Source: TMED26 sp002694075 (GTDB lineage Bacteria > Pseudomonadota > Alphaproteobacteria > Thalassobaculales > Thalassobaculaceae). From it: 47,338 nt of DNA. Positions 1 to 8,524 of the stretch are shown in pieces (position 1 is the first letter of the stretch; each line of letters starts with the position of its first letter). The position numbers and the translations under genes were made by a program. Where the stretch lies: the NCBI GenBank assembly GCA_036160575.1, contig JAYYDT010000018.1, positions 1 through 47,338 on the forward strand, read 5' to 3'. Under the pieces are notes generated by a model, which worked only from the letters and a program-made list of their open reading frames with translations, did not search any database and was not told the DNA's origin.

Positions 1-1
1 G

Positions 2-2260
2 GTGACCTTGCTGGCCTATGACGCCGATCAAGCGTCCTTTAATTCGACCGGCGGTCAGGCGCATCCCCTGGGTGTCGGCGGCGCGGTGGTGGCCGATGTC
101 ATGCTCCAGGCGTTGGGCCTGGCCGGGGCGCTTTTCGTGGCGGTCCTATTGGCCTGGGGCTGGCGTCTAACGCGTCAGCGCTGGCGGGGGTCCGGCTGGC
201 TGAAATTGGCCTGTTTGCCGATGGCCGCGCTGGCCTTGTCGGCGGCTTTGGCGGCAGTCGAGGTGCCGGTGGCCTGGTCGCTGCCGGCCGGCGCCGGCGG
301 TTTCACCGGCGATCTGATTTTGGCCCAAGTGGGTGATTTGCTAGCCCCTTGGGGCGCTGTCGCGCGCGCCGACATGGCGCTTGGTTTCGCCGTTCTGGCG
401 GTGCTGTTGACAATCGTCTGCCTTGGCTTGTCGGCGGCCGAATGGCTCGGTCTCAGCCGGGCGACGGTATCGGTGGCCCCGCCCCTGTGGCGCGCCCTTG
501 GGTTTGTTGGACGGCGCGGCCTGGGCTTGGGCCGCGATATGTGGGGTCGGCGCCGGGGCGCCGACCGGCGCGGCGCGGCGCGGCGTGAACCTAATTTCGG
601 CGATGGCGTCGGTGACGCGGCGGTCGATGGGCCGCGCGTCGACCTTGGTCAAACCAAGCGCGCGCCGACCAAACGGGCGGCGACAGCGCGGCGCGCCGAC
701 CCCCGGAGGGCCCGTCAAACGACGTTGGACTTAGGTCCGGGCGGCGCGTTTCAATTGCCCGCCACCGATCTTTTGACGCCGGCCGAAACCGCCCGCGGAC
801 ACGTTCCCGACGCCGACGCGTTGAGCGCCAACGCGCGGATGCTGGAAACGGTGTTGCGCGATTTTGGCGTGCAAGGCGAAATCGTCCAAGTGCGCCATGG
901 TCCGGTGGTTACCCTCTACGAATTATCGCCGGCGCCGGGCACCAAATCGGCGCGGGTGATTGGCCTCGCCGATGACATCGCTCGCTCGATGAGCGCGGTG
1001 TCGGTGCGCGTGGCGGTGGTACCGGGCCGGAACGCCATCGGCATCGAATTACCCAATCAAGGGCGTGAGACGGTATTTCTGCGTGAGCTTCTGGAAAGCG
1101 GGGGGTTCCACGCCGGCGGCGGCAAATTGGCGATCGCGCTGGGCAAGGATATCGGCGGCGAAGCGGTCTATGTCGATCTGGCGCGCATGCCCCATCTGCT
1201 GATCGCCGGCACCACCGGGTCGGGCAAATCGGTCGCCGTCAACACCATGATCCTGTCGCTGCTGTACCGCATGACGCCGGAACAGTGCCGCTTCATCATG
1301 ATCGACCCGAAAATGTTGGAACTGTCGGTTTACGACGGTATTCCGCATTTGCTGAGCCCGGTGGTCACCGACCCGCGCAAGGCGATTGTCGCCTTGAAAT
1401 GGACGGTGCGTGAGATGGAAAGTCGCTACCGCGCCATGTCCAAGCTCGGCGTCCGTAATATCGAGGGCTACAACAAACGCTTGGCCGAGGCGCGTGACAA
1501 GGGCGAGGTGCTCAAGCGTCGGGTGCAGACCGGCTTCGATTCCGAAACCGGAAAGCCGGTGCACGAGGATGAGGCCCTCGATCTCTCGCCCTTGCCGTTT
1601 ATTGTCGTGGTGATCGACGAGGTCGCCGATTTGATGCTGGTCGCCGGCAAAGACATCGAAGGCGCGGTGCAACGCTTGGCCCAGATGGCGCGGGCCGCCG
1701 GCATTCACGTGATTATGGCCACCCAACGGCCGTCGGTGGACGTCATCACCGGCACCATCAAAGCCAATTTCCCAACCCGGGTGAGCTTCCAGGTGACCTC
1801 TAAAATCGATAGTCGGACGATTTTGGGCGAACAGGGCGCCGAACAACTGCTCGGTCAGGGCGACATGCTGTATATGGCCGGCGGCGGTCGGGTGACCCGC
1901 GTCCACGGGCCATTCGTTTCCGACGAGGAAGTCGAGGATGTGGTCGCCCATCTGAAGGCCCAGGGCGAGCCGGAATATAACGAGGCGGTCACCGACGAGG
2001 AGGAGGGCGCCGAGGGCGAGATGAGCTTGCCTGGCGGTTTCGGTGGCGAGAGCGGCGGCGACGATCTTTACGATCGGGCGGTGGCGATTGTCGCCCGCGA
2101 GGGCAAAGCCTCGACCAGTTTTGTTCAGCGCCATCTGAAAATCGGCTACAATCGCGCCGCGTCGATTATCGAGCAGATGGAAAAAAATGGTGTGGTGGGC
2201 CCTGCCAATCATGTCGGCAAGCGCGAGATCTTGGTGGGCGATCATAGCGCTGACGGTTAG
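2..2260 (+). CDS. ftsK: DNA translocase FtsK (5' end outside window)
   Basis: Membrane-anchored, ATP-driven DNA pump at the division septum that moves the terminus region and assists XerCD dimer resolution. 752 residues are visible. The N terminus has hydrophobic segments near residues 33-52, 68-88 and 122-143, then a basic, Arg/Ala-rich linker (about 165-245). The motor domain has Walker A GTTGSGKSV (about 403-411) and Walker B FIVVVIDEVADLM (about 533-545). The winged-helix gamma domain that reads KOPS sites fills roughly the last 65 residues (DDLYDRAVAIV...). The first membrane helix of the family is only partly present, so the reading frame almost certainly begins upstream of base 1 and the GTG at position 2 is not the true start. 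lolA follows with an overlapping start, a common alphaproteobacterial order. Confidence 0.96.
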   Translation: MTLLAYDADQASFNSTGGQAHPLGVGGAVVADVMLQALGLAGALFVAVLLAWGWRLTRQRWRGSGWLKLACLPMAALALSAALAAVEVPVAWSLPAGAGGFTGDLILAQVGDLLAPWGAVARADMALGFAVLAVLLTIVCLGLSAAEWLGLSRATVSVAPPLWRALGFVGRRGLGLGRDMWGRRRGADRRGAARREPNFGDGVGDAAVDGPRVDLGQTKRAPTKRAATARRADPRRARQTTLDLGPGGAFQLPATDLLTPAETARGHVPDADALSANARMLETVLRDFGVQGEIVQVRHGPVVTLYELSPAPGTKSARVIGLADDIARSMSAVSVRVAVVPGRNAIGIELPNQGRETVFLRELLESGGFHAGGGKLAIALGKDIGGEAVYVDLARMPHLLIAGTTGSGKSVAVNTMILSLLYRMTPEQCRFIMIDPKMLELSVYDGIPHLLSPVVTDPRKAIVALKWTVREMESRYRAMSKLGVRNIEGYNKRLAEARDKGEVLKRRVQTGFDSETGKPVHEDEALDLSPLPFIVVVIDEVADLMLVAGKDIEGAVQRLAQMARAAGIHVIMATQRPSVDVITGTIKANFPTRVSFQVTSKIDSRTILGEQGAEQLLGQGDMLYMAGGGRVTRVHGPFVSDEEVEDVVAHLKAQGEPEYNEAVTDEEEGAEGEMSLPGGFGGESGGDDLYDRAVAIVAREGKASTSFVQRHLKIGYNRAASIIEQMEKNGVVGPANHVGKREILVGDHSADG

Positions 2261-2891
2261 AGCGGCGCTGGCGCGCCACCTTCGGGTCGCGCCGCTGGCG
2301 CTGTTGGCACTGTTGTCGGCGGTGTCGCCGGCCGCCGCCCTCAGCGCCGAGGAGCGCGCCTTAGTCGGCCGCGTGGAACGCTATCTTGGCGACCTGCAAG
2401 CCCTGGCGGCACCGTTCATCCAAGTCTCCAGCGCGGGCAAAATGGCGCGCGGCCGCCTTTACCTTTGGCGCCCCGGACGTTTACGTTTTGAATATGATCC
2501 GCCAACGCCGATCGTCATCATTTCCGACGGCCGGTGGGTGTCTTACCGCGACAATGAACTGGACGAGACCACTATCGTGCCGTTGTCGCGCACGCCCTTG
2601 GGCATTTTGGTCGACGATCCGGTGTCCCTGACGACTCGCGCCGAGGTCATCGACGTGCGGCAAGAAGCCGGGGTGGTGCGCCTGACGTTGCGGCTGCGCG
2701 ACGATTCCGACGGCGGCGAGGTGCAATTGGCCTTTACCGAGAACCCGTTTGAACTGAAGCAATGGACCATCATTGACGGGCAAGGCAGCGAAGTACGTAT
2801 CACCTTGCTGGAGGTGCGCCGCGGCAGCGGTTTCGAGAAAGATCTGTTTTTCGTCGAACACCCGCTCGATACCGGGCCGACCGACAACTAA
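2211..2891 (+). CDS. lolA: Outer-membrane lipoprotein carrier protein LolA
   Basis: Periplasmic chaperone that takes lipoproteins from LolCDE and delivers them to the outer membrane. The mature part shows the LolA pattern: an N-terminal helix (AEERALVGRVERYLGDL), then strands with GRLYLWRPGRLRFEYDPP, IIISDGRW, and the late FELKQWTIIDGQG segment typical of the family. A signal peptide with hydrophobic core LALLALLSAVSPAAA precedes it. The start is uncertain: ATG 2211 or ATG 2187 are both inside the end of ftsK, and neither has a strong ribosome-binding site. I chose 2211 because it gives a more normal signal peptide. The gene overlaps ftsK by about 50 bases, implying translational coupling. 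Its TAA stop interlocks with the stop of the convergent desaturase gene. Confidence 0.88.
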   Translation: MSASARSWWAIIALTVRAALARHLRVAPLALLALLSAVSPAAALSAEERALVGRVERYLGDLQALAAPFIQVSSAGKMARGRLYLWRPGRLRFEYDPPTPIVIISDGRWVSYRDNELDETTIVPLSRTPLGILVDDPVSLTTRAEVIDVRQEAGVVRLTLRLRDDSDGGEVQLAFTENPFELKQWTIIDGQGSEVRITLLEVRRGSGFEKDLFFVEHPLDTGPTDN

Positions 2892-3655
2892 CGGCGGCGA
2901 AACGGCCGCAGCAACAGCGCGCCGACCGCTTGGTCGCGGGCCTCGGGCAGGCCGATGGGCATGGCCTCATGGCGGCGGGTGGCGCTGCGCGTGCCGCCTA
3001 ACGGGTCCCACAGGCTGAGAATGGTGGCGTAATTCGACCGAGTGTCGCGGTCGACCGCGTGATGATGGACCCAATGGATCGCCGGTGTCACCACCAGCCA
3101 GCCGAGGGCGCGCTCGAGCGCCGCCGGCAGGCGCAAGTTGGAGTGGTGGAAGACCGCCGCCAACAGGACCAAGGCTTCGAACACCACGATGGAGGCGAAA
3201 GGCATGTCGAGGGCGATGATCACCGCCGCTCGAAAGCCGGCCGACAGCAACACTTCGCCGAAATGGAACCGCACCGCCGAGGTGGTATCGAGAAATCCAT
3301 CCAAATGGTGGATCTCGTGGAACCGCCAGAGCAGGGGAATTTCATGATTGGCCCGATGCCACAGGTAAATCAGCCCATCCAAAATCACCAGGTCGAGGAT
3401 GAGGCCGCCGGCGCCCGACCACCACGCTGGGCGCCAATCGGGTCCCAGCTGTGTGGCCCCGGCCGACAGCGGCAAGATAATCATCACCGACATCACGGTA
3501 TTGACCAACCACAGGCCGGCGTTGCGGCCGACCCGCCGTTCGTCGTCGGGCCGCGTCGTCGCCGGCAGCAGCCGTTCGGCGCCAAGAAACAGCAGCAGCC
3601 AGAGCGCGACAATTGCCGCTTTGTATTCGATCACCGTTTGCGCCACCTGCTCCAT
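2888..3655 (-). CDS. Sterol desaturase / fatty acid hydroxylase family membrane protein
   Basis: Di-iron integral membrane oxygenase of the fatty acid hydroxylase superfamily. In 255 residues there are hydrophobic segments near 14-30, 48-65, 84-98 and 140-170, and the eight-histidine set is visible: HRANH (100-104), HEIHH (113-117), FHHSN (170-171) and HWVHHH (194-199). The substrate cannot be read from sequence; family members hydroxylate or desaturate sterols, hopanoids, carotenoids or acyl chains. The gene lies opposite to lolA, and the two stops share four bases. It is divergent from the amidotransferase gene at 3715, 59 bases away. With the next two genes it interrupts the usual lolA-xthA neighbourhood. 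The family call is firm; the substrate is unknown. Confidence 0.88.
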   Translation of the reverse strand: MEQVAQTVIEYKAAIVALWLLLFLGAERLLPATTRPDDERRVGRNAGLWLVNTVMSVMIILPLSAGATQLGPDWRPAWWSGAGGLILDLVILDGLIYLWHRANHEIPLLWRFHEIHHLDGFLDTTSAVRFHFGEVLLSAGFRAAVIIALDMPFASIVVFEALVLLAAVFHHSNLRLPAALERALGWLVVTPAIHWVHHHAVDRDTRSNYATILSLWDPLGGTRSATRRHEAMPIGLPEARDQAVGALLLRPFRRR

Positions 3656-3714
3656 GGTGGTGATATGGGGTATCTTAGCGTGAATCGCAAACCGCCCGGC
3701 CGAGGAGAGACAAA

Positions 3715-4494
3715 ATGACCGCCATCAAACCCTTGGTTGGCGTTTCCGCCTGCCGGATCGAGGTCAACGGTTTATCGATGCAGCGGTGCTCCGAAAAATA
3801 CTTGATGGCGGCGGCCGGCGAGGTCGCGGCGACACCGATGATCATCCCCTCCTTGCCGACCCCTTTGGACGTCGCCAGTATGATCGCGCGTTTGGACGGT
3901 TTGCTGTTGACCGGCAGCCCGTCGAACGTGGAGCCGGGGCATTACGACGGACCGGACAGCGTCGAGGGCACCGCCCATGATCCGGCGCGCGACGGCACCA
4001 CCTTGCCGCTGATCCGCGCGGCGGTCGCCGCCGGCGTGCCGGTCCTGGCGATTTGCCGTGGGATCCAGGAATTGAATGTCGCCTTCGGCGGCAGCCTGCA
4101 TCAGCGGGTGGTCGATTTGCCAGGTCATTTCGATCATCGCATGCGCCGCGACGTGGAAGGCGATCTGCGTTATCGCGTGGCCCATTCGGTGCGGGTGACC
4201 GCGGGCGGTGTCTTGGCCGGCATCTGGGGCGGCGCCGACGATCAATTGGTCAACTCCCTGCATGGCCAGGCGATTGACCGGTTGGGCGACGGTTTGCGAG
4301 TCGAGGCGCGGGCGCCCGATGGCATCATCGAGGCGGTCAGCGTGGTTGACGCGCCGACCTTCGCGCTGGGCGTGCAATGGCACCCGGAATGGCCACGGCC
4401 GATGGCCGCCCATAATCGCGCCTTGTTCACCGCCTTTGGCGACGCTTGCCGGCAACGCGCCGGCCGCCATCAAGGTCTGGCGGCGGCCGAGTGA
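3715..4494 (+). CDS. Gamma-glutamyl-gamma-aminobutyrate hydrolase family (PuuD-like, peptidase C26)
   Basis: Class I glutamine-amidotransferase fold enzyme hydrolysing gamma-glutamyl amide bonds. PuuD cleaves gamma-glutamyl-GABA in putrescine breakdown. The 259-residue protein shows the nucleophile elbow AICRGIQELN with Cys114, the downstream LHGQAI (His182) typical of the PuuD branch, and HPEWP with His222 and Glu224 completing the triad. A good ribosome-binding site (gaggag) lies ahead of the ATG. No other putrescine-pathway genes are nearby, so the physiological substrate is uncertain. The next gene (FAH family) starts 84 bases downstream on the same strand and may be co-transcribed. Confidence 0.9.
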   Translation: MTAIKPLVGVSACRIEVNGLSMQRCSEKYLMAAAGEVAATPMIIPSLPTPLDVASMIARLDGLLLTGSPSNVEPGHYDGPDSVEGTAHDPARDGTTLPLIRAAVAAGVPVLAICRGIQELNVAFGGSLHQRVVDLPGHFDHRMRRDVEGDLRYRVAHSVRVTAGGVLAGIWGGADDQLVNSLHGQAIDRLGDGLRVEARAPDGIIEAVSVVDAPTFALGVQWHPEWPRPMAAHNRALFTAFGDACRQRAGRHQGLAAAE

Positions 4495-4578
4495 GCGGCG
4501 CCTTGTGTTTGCGCCGACCTTGCGCTTTAACGACCCCGTCGCCGCGGCGACTGACCCATCCCTGATCGAGTGTTTGTG

Positions 4579-5262
4579 ATGAGCCTTGCCCTTCCCGCCT
4601 GGACCCCGCCGAGTGTGCCGATTGCCGGCGACGACACGCAATTCCCGGTGCGCCGCATTTTTTGCGTGGGACGCAACTACGCCGCCCATGCCCGCGAAAT
4701 GGGCCATGACCCAGACCGTGAGCCGCCGTTTTTTTTCATGAAACCGGCCGATGCCGTGCGCAGCGACGGGCGCTTCCCTTATCCGGTCGCGACCGGCGAT
4801 GTGCACCATGAGATCGAGTTGGTGGTGGCCCTTGGCGCCGGTGGCCGCGACGTGCCGGAAGCGACCGCCAACGACCTGATTTGGGGTTATGGGGTCGGTC
4901 TCGACATGACCCGCCGCGACGTCCAGGCCGAGGCCAAGAAATTGGGCCGGCCGTGGTGCATGGCCAAGGGCTTCGACCACAGCGCGCCAATCGCCCCGCT
5001 GCACCCGAAAAGCGCGACCGGGATTCTCGCCGACGGGGCGATCAGCTTGACCGTCAATGGCGAGACGCGCCAGTCCTCGGTGCTGTCGGCGTTGATCTGG
5101 TCGGTGCCGGAGACCATCGCCTATCTGTCCGGCCTGGTTGAGTTGAAGGCCGGCGATTTGATTTTCACCGGCACCCCCGACGGCGTCGCGGCGGTCCAGC
5201 GTGGTGACCGGTTGGTAGGTCATGTCGACGGGTTGACGCCGCTTTCGGTCGAGGTGGTTTAG
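4579..5262 (+). CDS. Fumarylacetoacetate hydrolase family protein
   Basis: Small single-domain FAH-fold protein (227 residues), the type that acts as fumarylpyruvate hydrolase, acylpyruvase or oxaloacetate decarboxylase/tautomerase. Visible signatures: CVGRNYAAHA near residue 29, the metal-binding acidic cluster HHEIE (Glu78, Glu80), LDMTRRD (Asp109), the KGFDHSAP segment, and the C-terminal GDLIFTGTPDGVAAVQ. In-frame GTG codons at 4570 and 4576 precede the chosen ATG by a few codons and cannot be excluded. xthA follows after 10 bases, so the two are probably co-transcribed although functionally unrelated. The family assignment is firm; the precise reaction is not. Confidence 0.9.
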   Translation: MSLALPAWTPPSVPIAGDDTQFPVRRIFCVGRNYAAHAREMGHDPDREPPFFFMKPADAVRSDGRFPYPVATGDVHHEIELVVALGAGGRDVPEATANDLIWGYGVGLDMTRRDVQAEAKKLGRPWCMAKGFDHSAPIAPLHPKSATGILADGAISLTVNGETRQSSVLSALIWSVPETIAYLSGLVELKAGDLIFTGTPDGVAAVQRGDRLVGHVDGLTPLSVEVV

Positions 5263-5272
5263 GGGGCGGGCG

Positions 5273-6061
5273 ATGCGCATCACCACTTGGAACATCAACT
5301 CCCTACGGCTGCGTTTGGACCAGGTTTTGCGCCTGCTCGACGTTGTCGCGCCCGATGTTCTCTGTCTCCAGGAAATCAAGGCCGAGGACCATCAAGTACC
5401 GGTCGCGGCGCTGGCCGACGCCGGCTATCCCCATGTCGCCCTGCGCGGCTTCAAAGGCTACAACGGCGTCGCCACTTTCTCGCGGCAACCATTGACCCCG
5501 GCGCCGCACCATGACTGGTGCGGCCGCGCCGATGGCCGGCATGTCGCCGCCAGCTTGGCCGATGGCCTTGAAATCCATAATTTCTATGTGCCCGCCGGCG
5601 GCGATGTGCCGGACCCGGCCGAGAATGACAAATTTGCCCATAAGTTGGACTTTTTGGCCGAAATGCGGACCTGGTTCGACACCCAGCGCCGCGCCGACAA
5701 ACCGATGATCTTGGTCGGCGACCTGAACATCGCGCCGCTCGCAAGCGATGTCTGGAACCACAAACAATTGCTGAAAGTGGTCTCTCACACGCCGGTCGAG
5801 GTGGCCGCCCTCGACACCCTGCAAAGCGGGCTTGGTTGGGTCGACGCGGTGCGCCGGATGATCCCGCCCGAGCAGCCGCTGTATTCGTGGTGGAGCTATC
5901 GCGCGCGCAATTGGTCGGCCGCCGACAAGGGCCGTCGCCTGGACCATGTGTGGGTCACCGGCGGGCTCGCCGAACGGGTGCGCGGCGCTCAGGTCCACCG
6001 CGATGTGCGCGGCTGGGAAAAAGCCTCCGATCATGCGCCGGTGACGGTGGATATCGATTGA
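5273..6061 (+). CDS. xthA: Exodeoxyribonuclease III
   Basis: AP endonuclease and 3'-5' exonuclease of base-excision repair, in the exonuclease-endonuclease-phosphatase fold. The 262 residues contain the canonical motifs in order: TTWNINSLR (residues 4-12), CLQEIKAED with metal-binding Glu34, GDLNIAP, the WSYRARNW...KGRRLDHVWV block, and the C-terminal SDHAPV catalytic Asp-His. Length is normal for the family. The ATG is preceded by a purine-rich gggggcgggcg stretch. In many alphaproteobacteria xthA follows ftsK-lolA directly; here three genes (one on the other strand) sit between. Confidence 0.95.
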   Translation: MRITTWNINSLRLRLDQVLRLLDVVAPDVLCLQEIKAEDHQVPVAALADAGYPHVALRGFKGYNGVATFSRQPLTPAPHHDWCGRADGRHVAASLADGLEIHNFYVPAGGDVPDPAENDKFAHKLDFLAEMRTWFDTQRRADKPMILVGDLNIAPLASDVWNHKQLLKVVSHTPVEVAALDTLQSGLGWVDAVRRMIPPEQPLYSWWSYRARNWSAADKGRRLDHVWVTGGLAERVRGAQVHRDVRGWEKASDHAPVTVDID

Positions 6062-6299
6062 CCGGACCGGCCGTCCATGCCACATAGAGCGCGATTGAGA
6101 GAGACACTTGTGACATGATTTGATCGCCGCGATGCGAGCGCTTACGAGGACCGGACTCAGCGCAAAAGTTTCCCCTCCCGAAATAACCAGCTCTCAATGA
6201 TCGGCTGCGCCGCGCCGATGCCTTTAGGCATAGCGCGCGCACACGCCGGTGACGATTTCGGGTCAGGCGCGCGATCGCGGATGTAGGGACTGAAAAAAG
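6062..6299 (+). promoter_or_regulatory. Long leader ahead of pnp with a hairpin at 6211-6238
   Basis: This is the longest gene-free stretch in the window. It contains an imperfect hairpin whose core is ATGCC-TTTA-GGCAT (6218-6231), extended by outer GCGC/GCGC pairing. A purine-rich gggactgaaaaaag precedes the pnp ATG. In enterobacteria the pnp leader carries a stem-loop cut by RNase III and used for PNPase autoregulation. Whether this hairpin has that role is inference. I could not pick a convincing -35/-10 pair here. Confidence 0.35.
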
Positions 6300-8459
6300 A
6301 TGTTTGACGTTTACCGTAAGGAACTTGACTGGGGCGGCCGCAAGCTCGTCCTGGAAACCGGCAAAGTCGCCCGCCAGGCCGATGGCGCGGTGGTCGCCAC
6401 CCTCGGCGAGACCACCGTGCTGTGCACGGTGGTTGGCGCCAAATCCCCGCGCGAGGGGATCGACTTCTTCCCGTTGTCGGTGCACTACCAGGAAAAAACC
6501 TTCGCCGCCGGCAAAATCCCCGGCGGTTTCTTCAAGCGTGAGGGCCGACCGAGCGAAAAAGAAACGCTGACCTCGCGCTTGATCGACCGGCCGATCCGGC
6601 CGCTCTTCGTCAAGGGCTATCGCAACGAGACGCAGGTTATCTGCACGGTGCTGGCCCATGACATGGAGAATGACCCCGATATCGTCGCGATGATCGGCAC
6701 CTCGGCGGCCTTGACCATTTCCGGCCTGCCGTTCCTCGGCCCCATCGGCGGCGCCCGCGTCGGCTATGTCGACGGCGCCTTCGTGCTCAACCCGGCCATC
6801 GACGCGATGGCCGATAGCGCCCTCGACCTAGTCGTCGCCGGCACCCAGGAAGGGGTGCTGATGGTTGAATCCGAAGCGCAGGAGCTGCCGGAGGAAGTCA
6901 TGCTTGGCGCCGTCGTCTTCGGCCATGAGCAGATGCAGCCGGTGATCGACGCGATCATCGCGTTGGCCGAAGCCTGCGCCAAGGACCCGATCGACGTGGC
7001 CCCGCCGGCGCCGGAAGTGGCCACCGTCAAAGAACGCTTGCAAGCGATCGAGGACGATCTGCGCGCGGCCTATCAGGAGCCGAACAAGACCGAGCGGCAA
7101 AACCAAGTCGCCGCGGCCCGTGGCAAAGGCATGGAGATGTTGCAGGACGCCGCCGAAAAGGCGGTCGCCGGTGACATCTTCAAATCCATGGAATCCGATA
7201 TTGTGCGCAACAGTATTCTGGATACCGGCGTCAGGATCGACGGCCGCGACACCAAGACGGTGCGGCCGATCGTTTCCGAGGTCGGCATTCTGCCACGCGC
7301 CCATGGCTCGGCCCTGTTTACCCGCGGCGAGACGCAAGCCCTGGTGGTGGCGACCCTTGGCACCGGCCAGGATGAGCAGATCATCGACGCTCTAGCCGGT
7401 GAATATCGCGAGCATTTTATGCTGCATTACAACTTTCCGCCCTATTCGGTCGGTGAGGCCGGCCGGGTCGGGTCGCCGGGCCGGCGCGAAATCGGCCATG
7501 GCAAGCTGGCCTGGCGGGCGATCCGGCCGCTGTTGCCGAGCAAAGAGGATTTCCCGTACACCATGCGGGTGGTCTCGGAAATCACCGAGTCCAACGGTTC
7601 CTCCTCGATGGCCACGGTATGCGGTACCTCACTGTCGCTGATGGACGCCGGCGTGCCCTTGCCGCGGCCGGTGGCCGGCATCGCCATGGGCCTGATCAAA
7701 GAGGGCGACCGCTACGCGGTGCTTTCCGACATCCTGGGCGACGAGGACCATCTCGGCGACATGGACTTCAAGGTGGCTGGCACCGAGGCCGGCGTCACTT
7801 CCTTGCAGATGGACATCAAAATCACCTCGATCACCCGCGAGATCATGGATGTCGCCCTGGGCCAAGCCCGTGACGGTCGCTTGCATATCTTGAACGAAAT
7901 GGGGCAGGCGCTGACCGGTGCCCGCGAAGGGGTCTCGGCCAACGCGCCGCGCATCACCACTTTGACCATTCCGAAAGACAAGATCCGTGACGTGATCGGC
8001 TCCGGCGGCAAGGTGATCCGCGAAATTTGCGAGGTGACCGGCGCCAAGATCGACATCGAGGACGACGGCACCATCAAAGTGGCGGCGGTCGACGACAGCT
8101 CGGCCAAGGCCGCCATCGATTGGATCCGCGGCATCACCGCCGAACCGGAGCTCAATGTGGTCTATGACGGCAAAGTCGTTAAAACCGTCGATTTTGGCGC
8201 TTTCGTCAATTTCCTCGGCAACCGCGACGGGCTGGTTCATATCAGCGAACTCCAGGAGGACCGGACCAGCAAGACCACCGATGTCGTCAACGAGGGCGAT
8301 ATGGTCAAGGTCAAGGTCCTGGGCTTCGATGATCGTGGCAAGGTCAAGCTGTCGATGCGCGCGGTCAATCAGGAAACCGGCGAAGATTTGGAGCCTGAAG
8401 GACGGCCGGAGAGCGAATCGCCGCGCCGTTCGCGCGGGCCACGGCGCCGGGAAGACTAA
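6300..8459 (+). CDS. pnp: Polyribonucleotide nucleotidyltransferase (PNPase)
   Basis: Phosphorolytic 3'-5' exoribonuclease of mRNA decay and quality control, trimeric and degradosome-associated. The 719 residues follow the family layout: first RNase PH domain (about 12-145, with GGFFKREGRPSEKETLTSRLIDRP... near residue 77), the alpha-helical linker (about 240-320), the second RNase PH domain (about 325-460), the KH domain with the IGSGGKVIREI loop (about 565), and the S1 domain (about 620-690, VKTVDFGAFVNFLGNRDGLVHIS). The tail is Arg/Ser/Glu-rich. pnp normally sits directly downstream of rpsO. Here it is on the opposite strand, separated from rpsO by two genes, but ends in its own intrinsic terminator. 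Confidence 0.97.
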   Translation: MFDVYRKELDWGGRKLVLETGKVARQADGAVVATLGETTVLCTVVGAKSPREGIDFFPLSVHYQEKTFAAGKIPGGFFKREGRPSEKETLTSRLIDRPIRPLFVKGYRNETQVICTVLAHDMENDPDIVAMIGTSAALTISGLPFLGPIGGARVGYVDGAFVLNPAIDAMADSALDLVVAGTQEGVLMVESEAQELPEEVMLGAVVFGHEQMQPVIDAIIALAEACAKDPIDVAPPAPEVATVKERLQAIEDDLRAAYQEPNKTERQNQVAAARGKGMEMLQDAAEKAVAGDIFKSMESDIVRNSILDTGVRIDGRDTKTVRPIVSEVGILPRAHGSALFTRGETQALVVATLGTGQDEQIIDALAGEYREHFMLHYNFPPYSVGEAGRVGSPGRREIGHGKLAWRAIRPLLPSKEDFPYTMRVVSEITESNGSSSMATVCGTSLSLMDAGVPLPRPVAGIAMGLIKEGDRYAVLSDILGDEDHLGDMDFKVAGTEAGVTSLQMDIKITSITREIMDVALGQARDGRLHILNEMGQALTGAREGVSANAPRITTLTIPKDKIRDVIGSGGKVIREICEVTGAKIDIEDDGTIKVAAVDDSSAKAAIDWIRGITAEPELNVVYDGKVVKTVDFGAFVNFLGNRDGLVHISELQEDRTSKTTDVVNEGDMVKVKVLGFDDRGKVKLSMRAVNQETGEDLEPEGRPESESPRRSRGPRRRED

Positions 8460-8483
8460 ACCCGGCATCTAAAACGTAGACAG

Positions 8484-8511
8484 GAGAGGGGCCGTTTGGC
8501 CCCTCTTTTTT
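8484..8511 (+). terminator. Intrinsic terminator of pnp
   Basis: A perfect 8-bp GC-rich stem, GAGGGGCC (8486-8493) with loop GTTT and arm GGCCCCTC (8498-8505), is followed by six T residues (8506-8511). It lies 25 bases after the pnp stop. The T-run touches the ribosome-binding site of the next gene, so any transcription of that gene from pnp must read through. Confidence 0.88.
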
Positions 8512-8524
8512 GAAGGGCATGGCG

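Noticed and set aside
1049..2245. Open frame of about 400 codons antisense to ftsK
   Set aside because: The sense strand encodes the FtsK motor with intact Walker motifs; the antisense product has no recognisable domain or ribosome-binding site.
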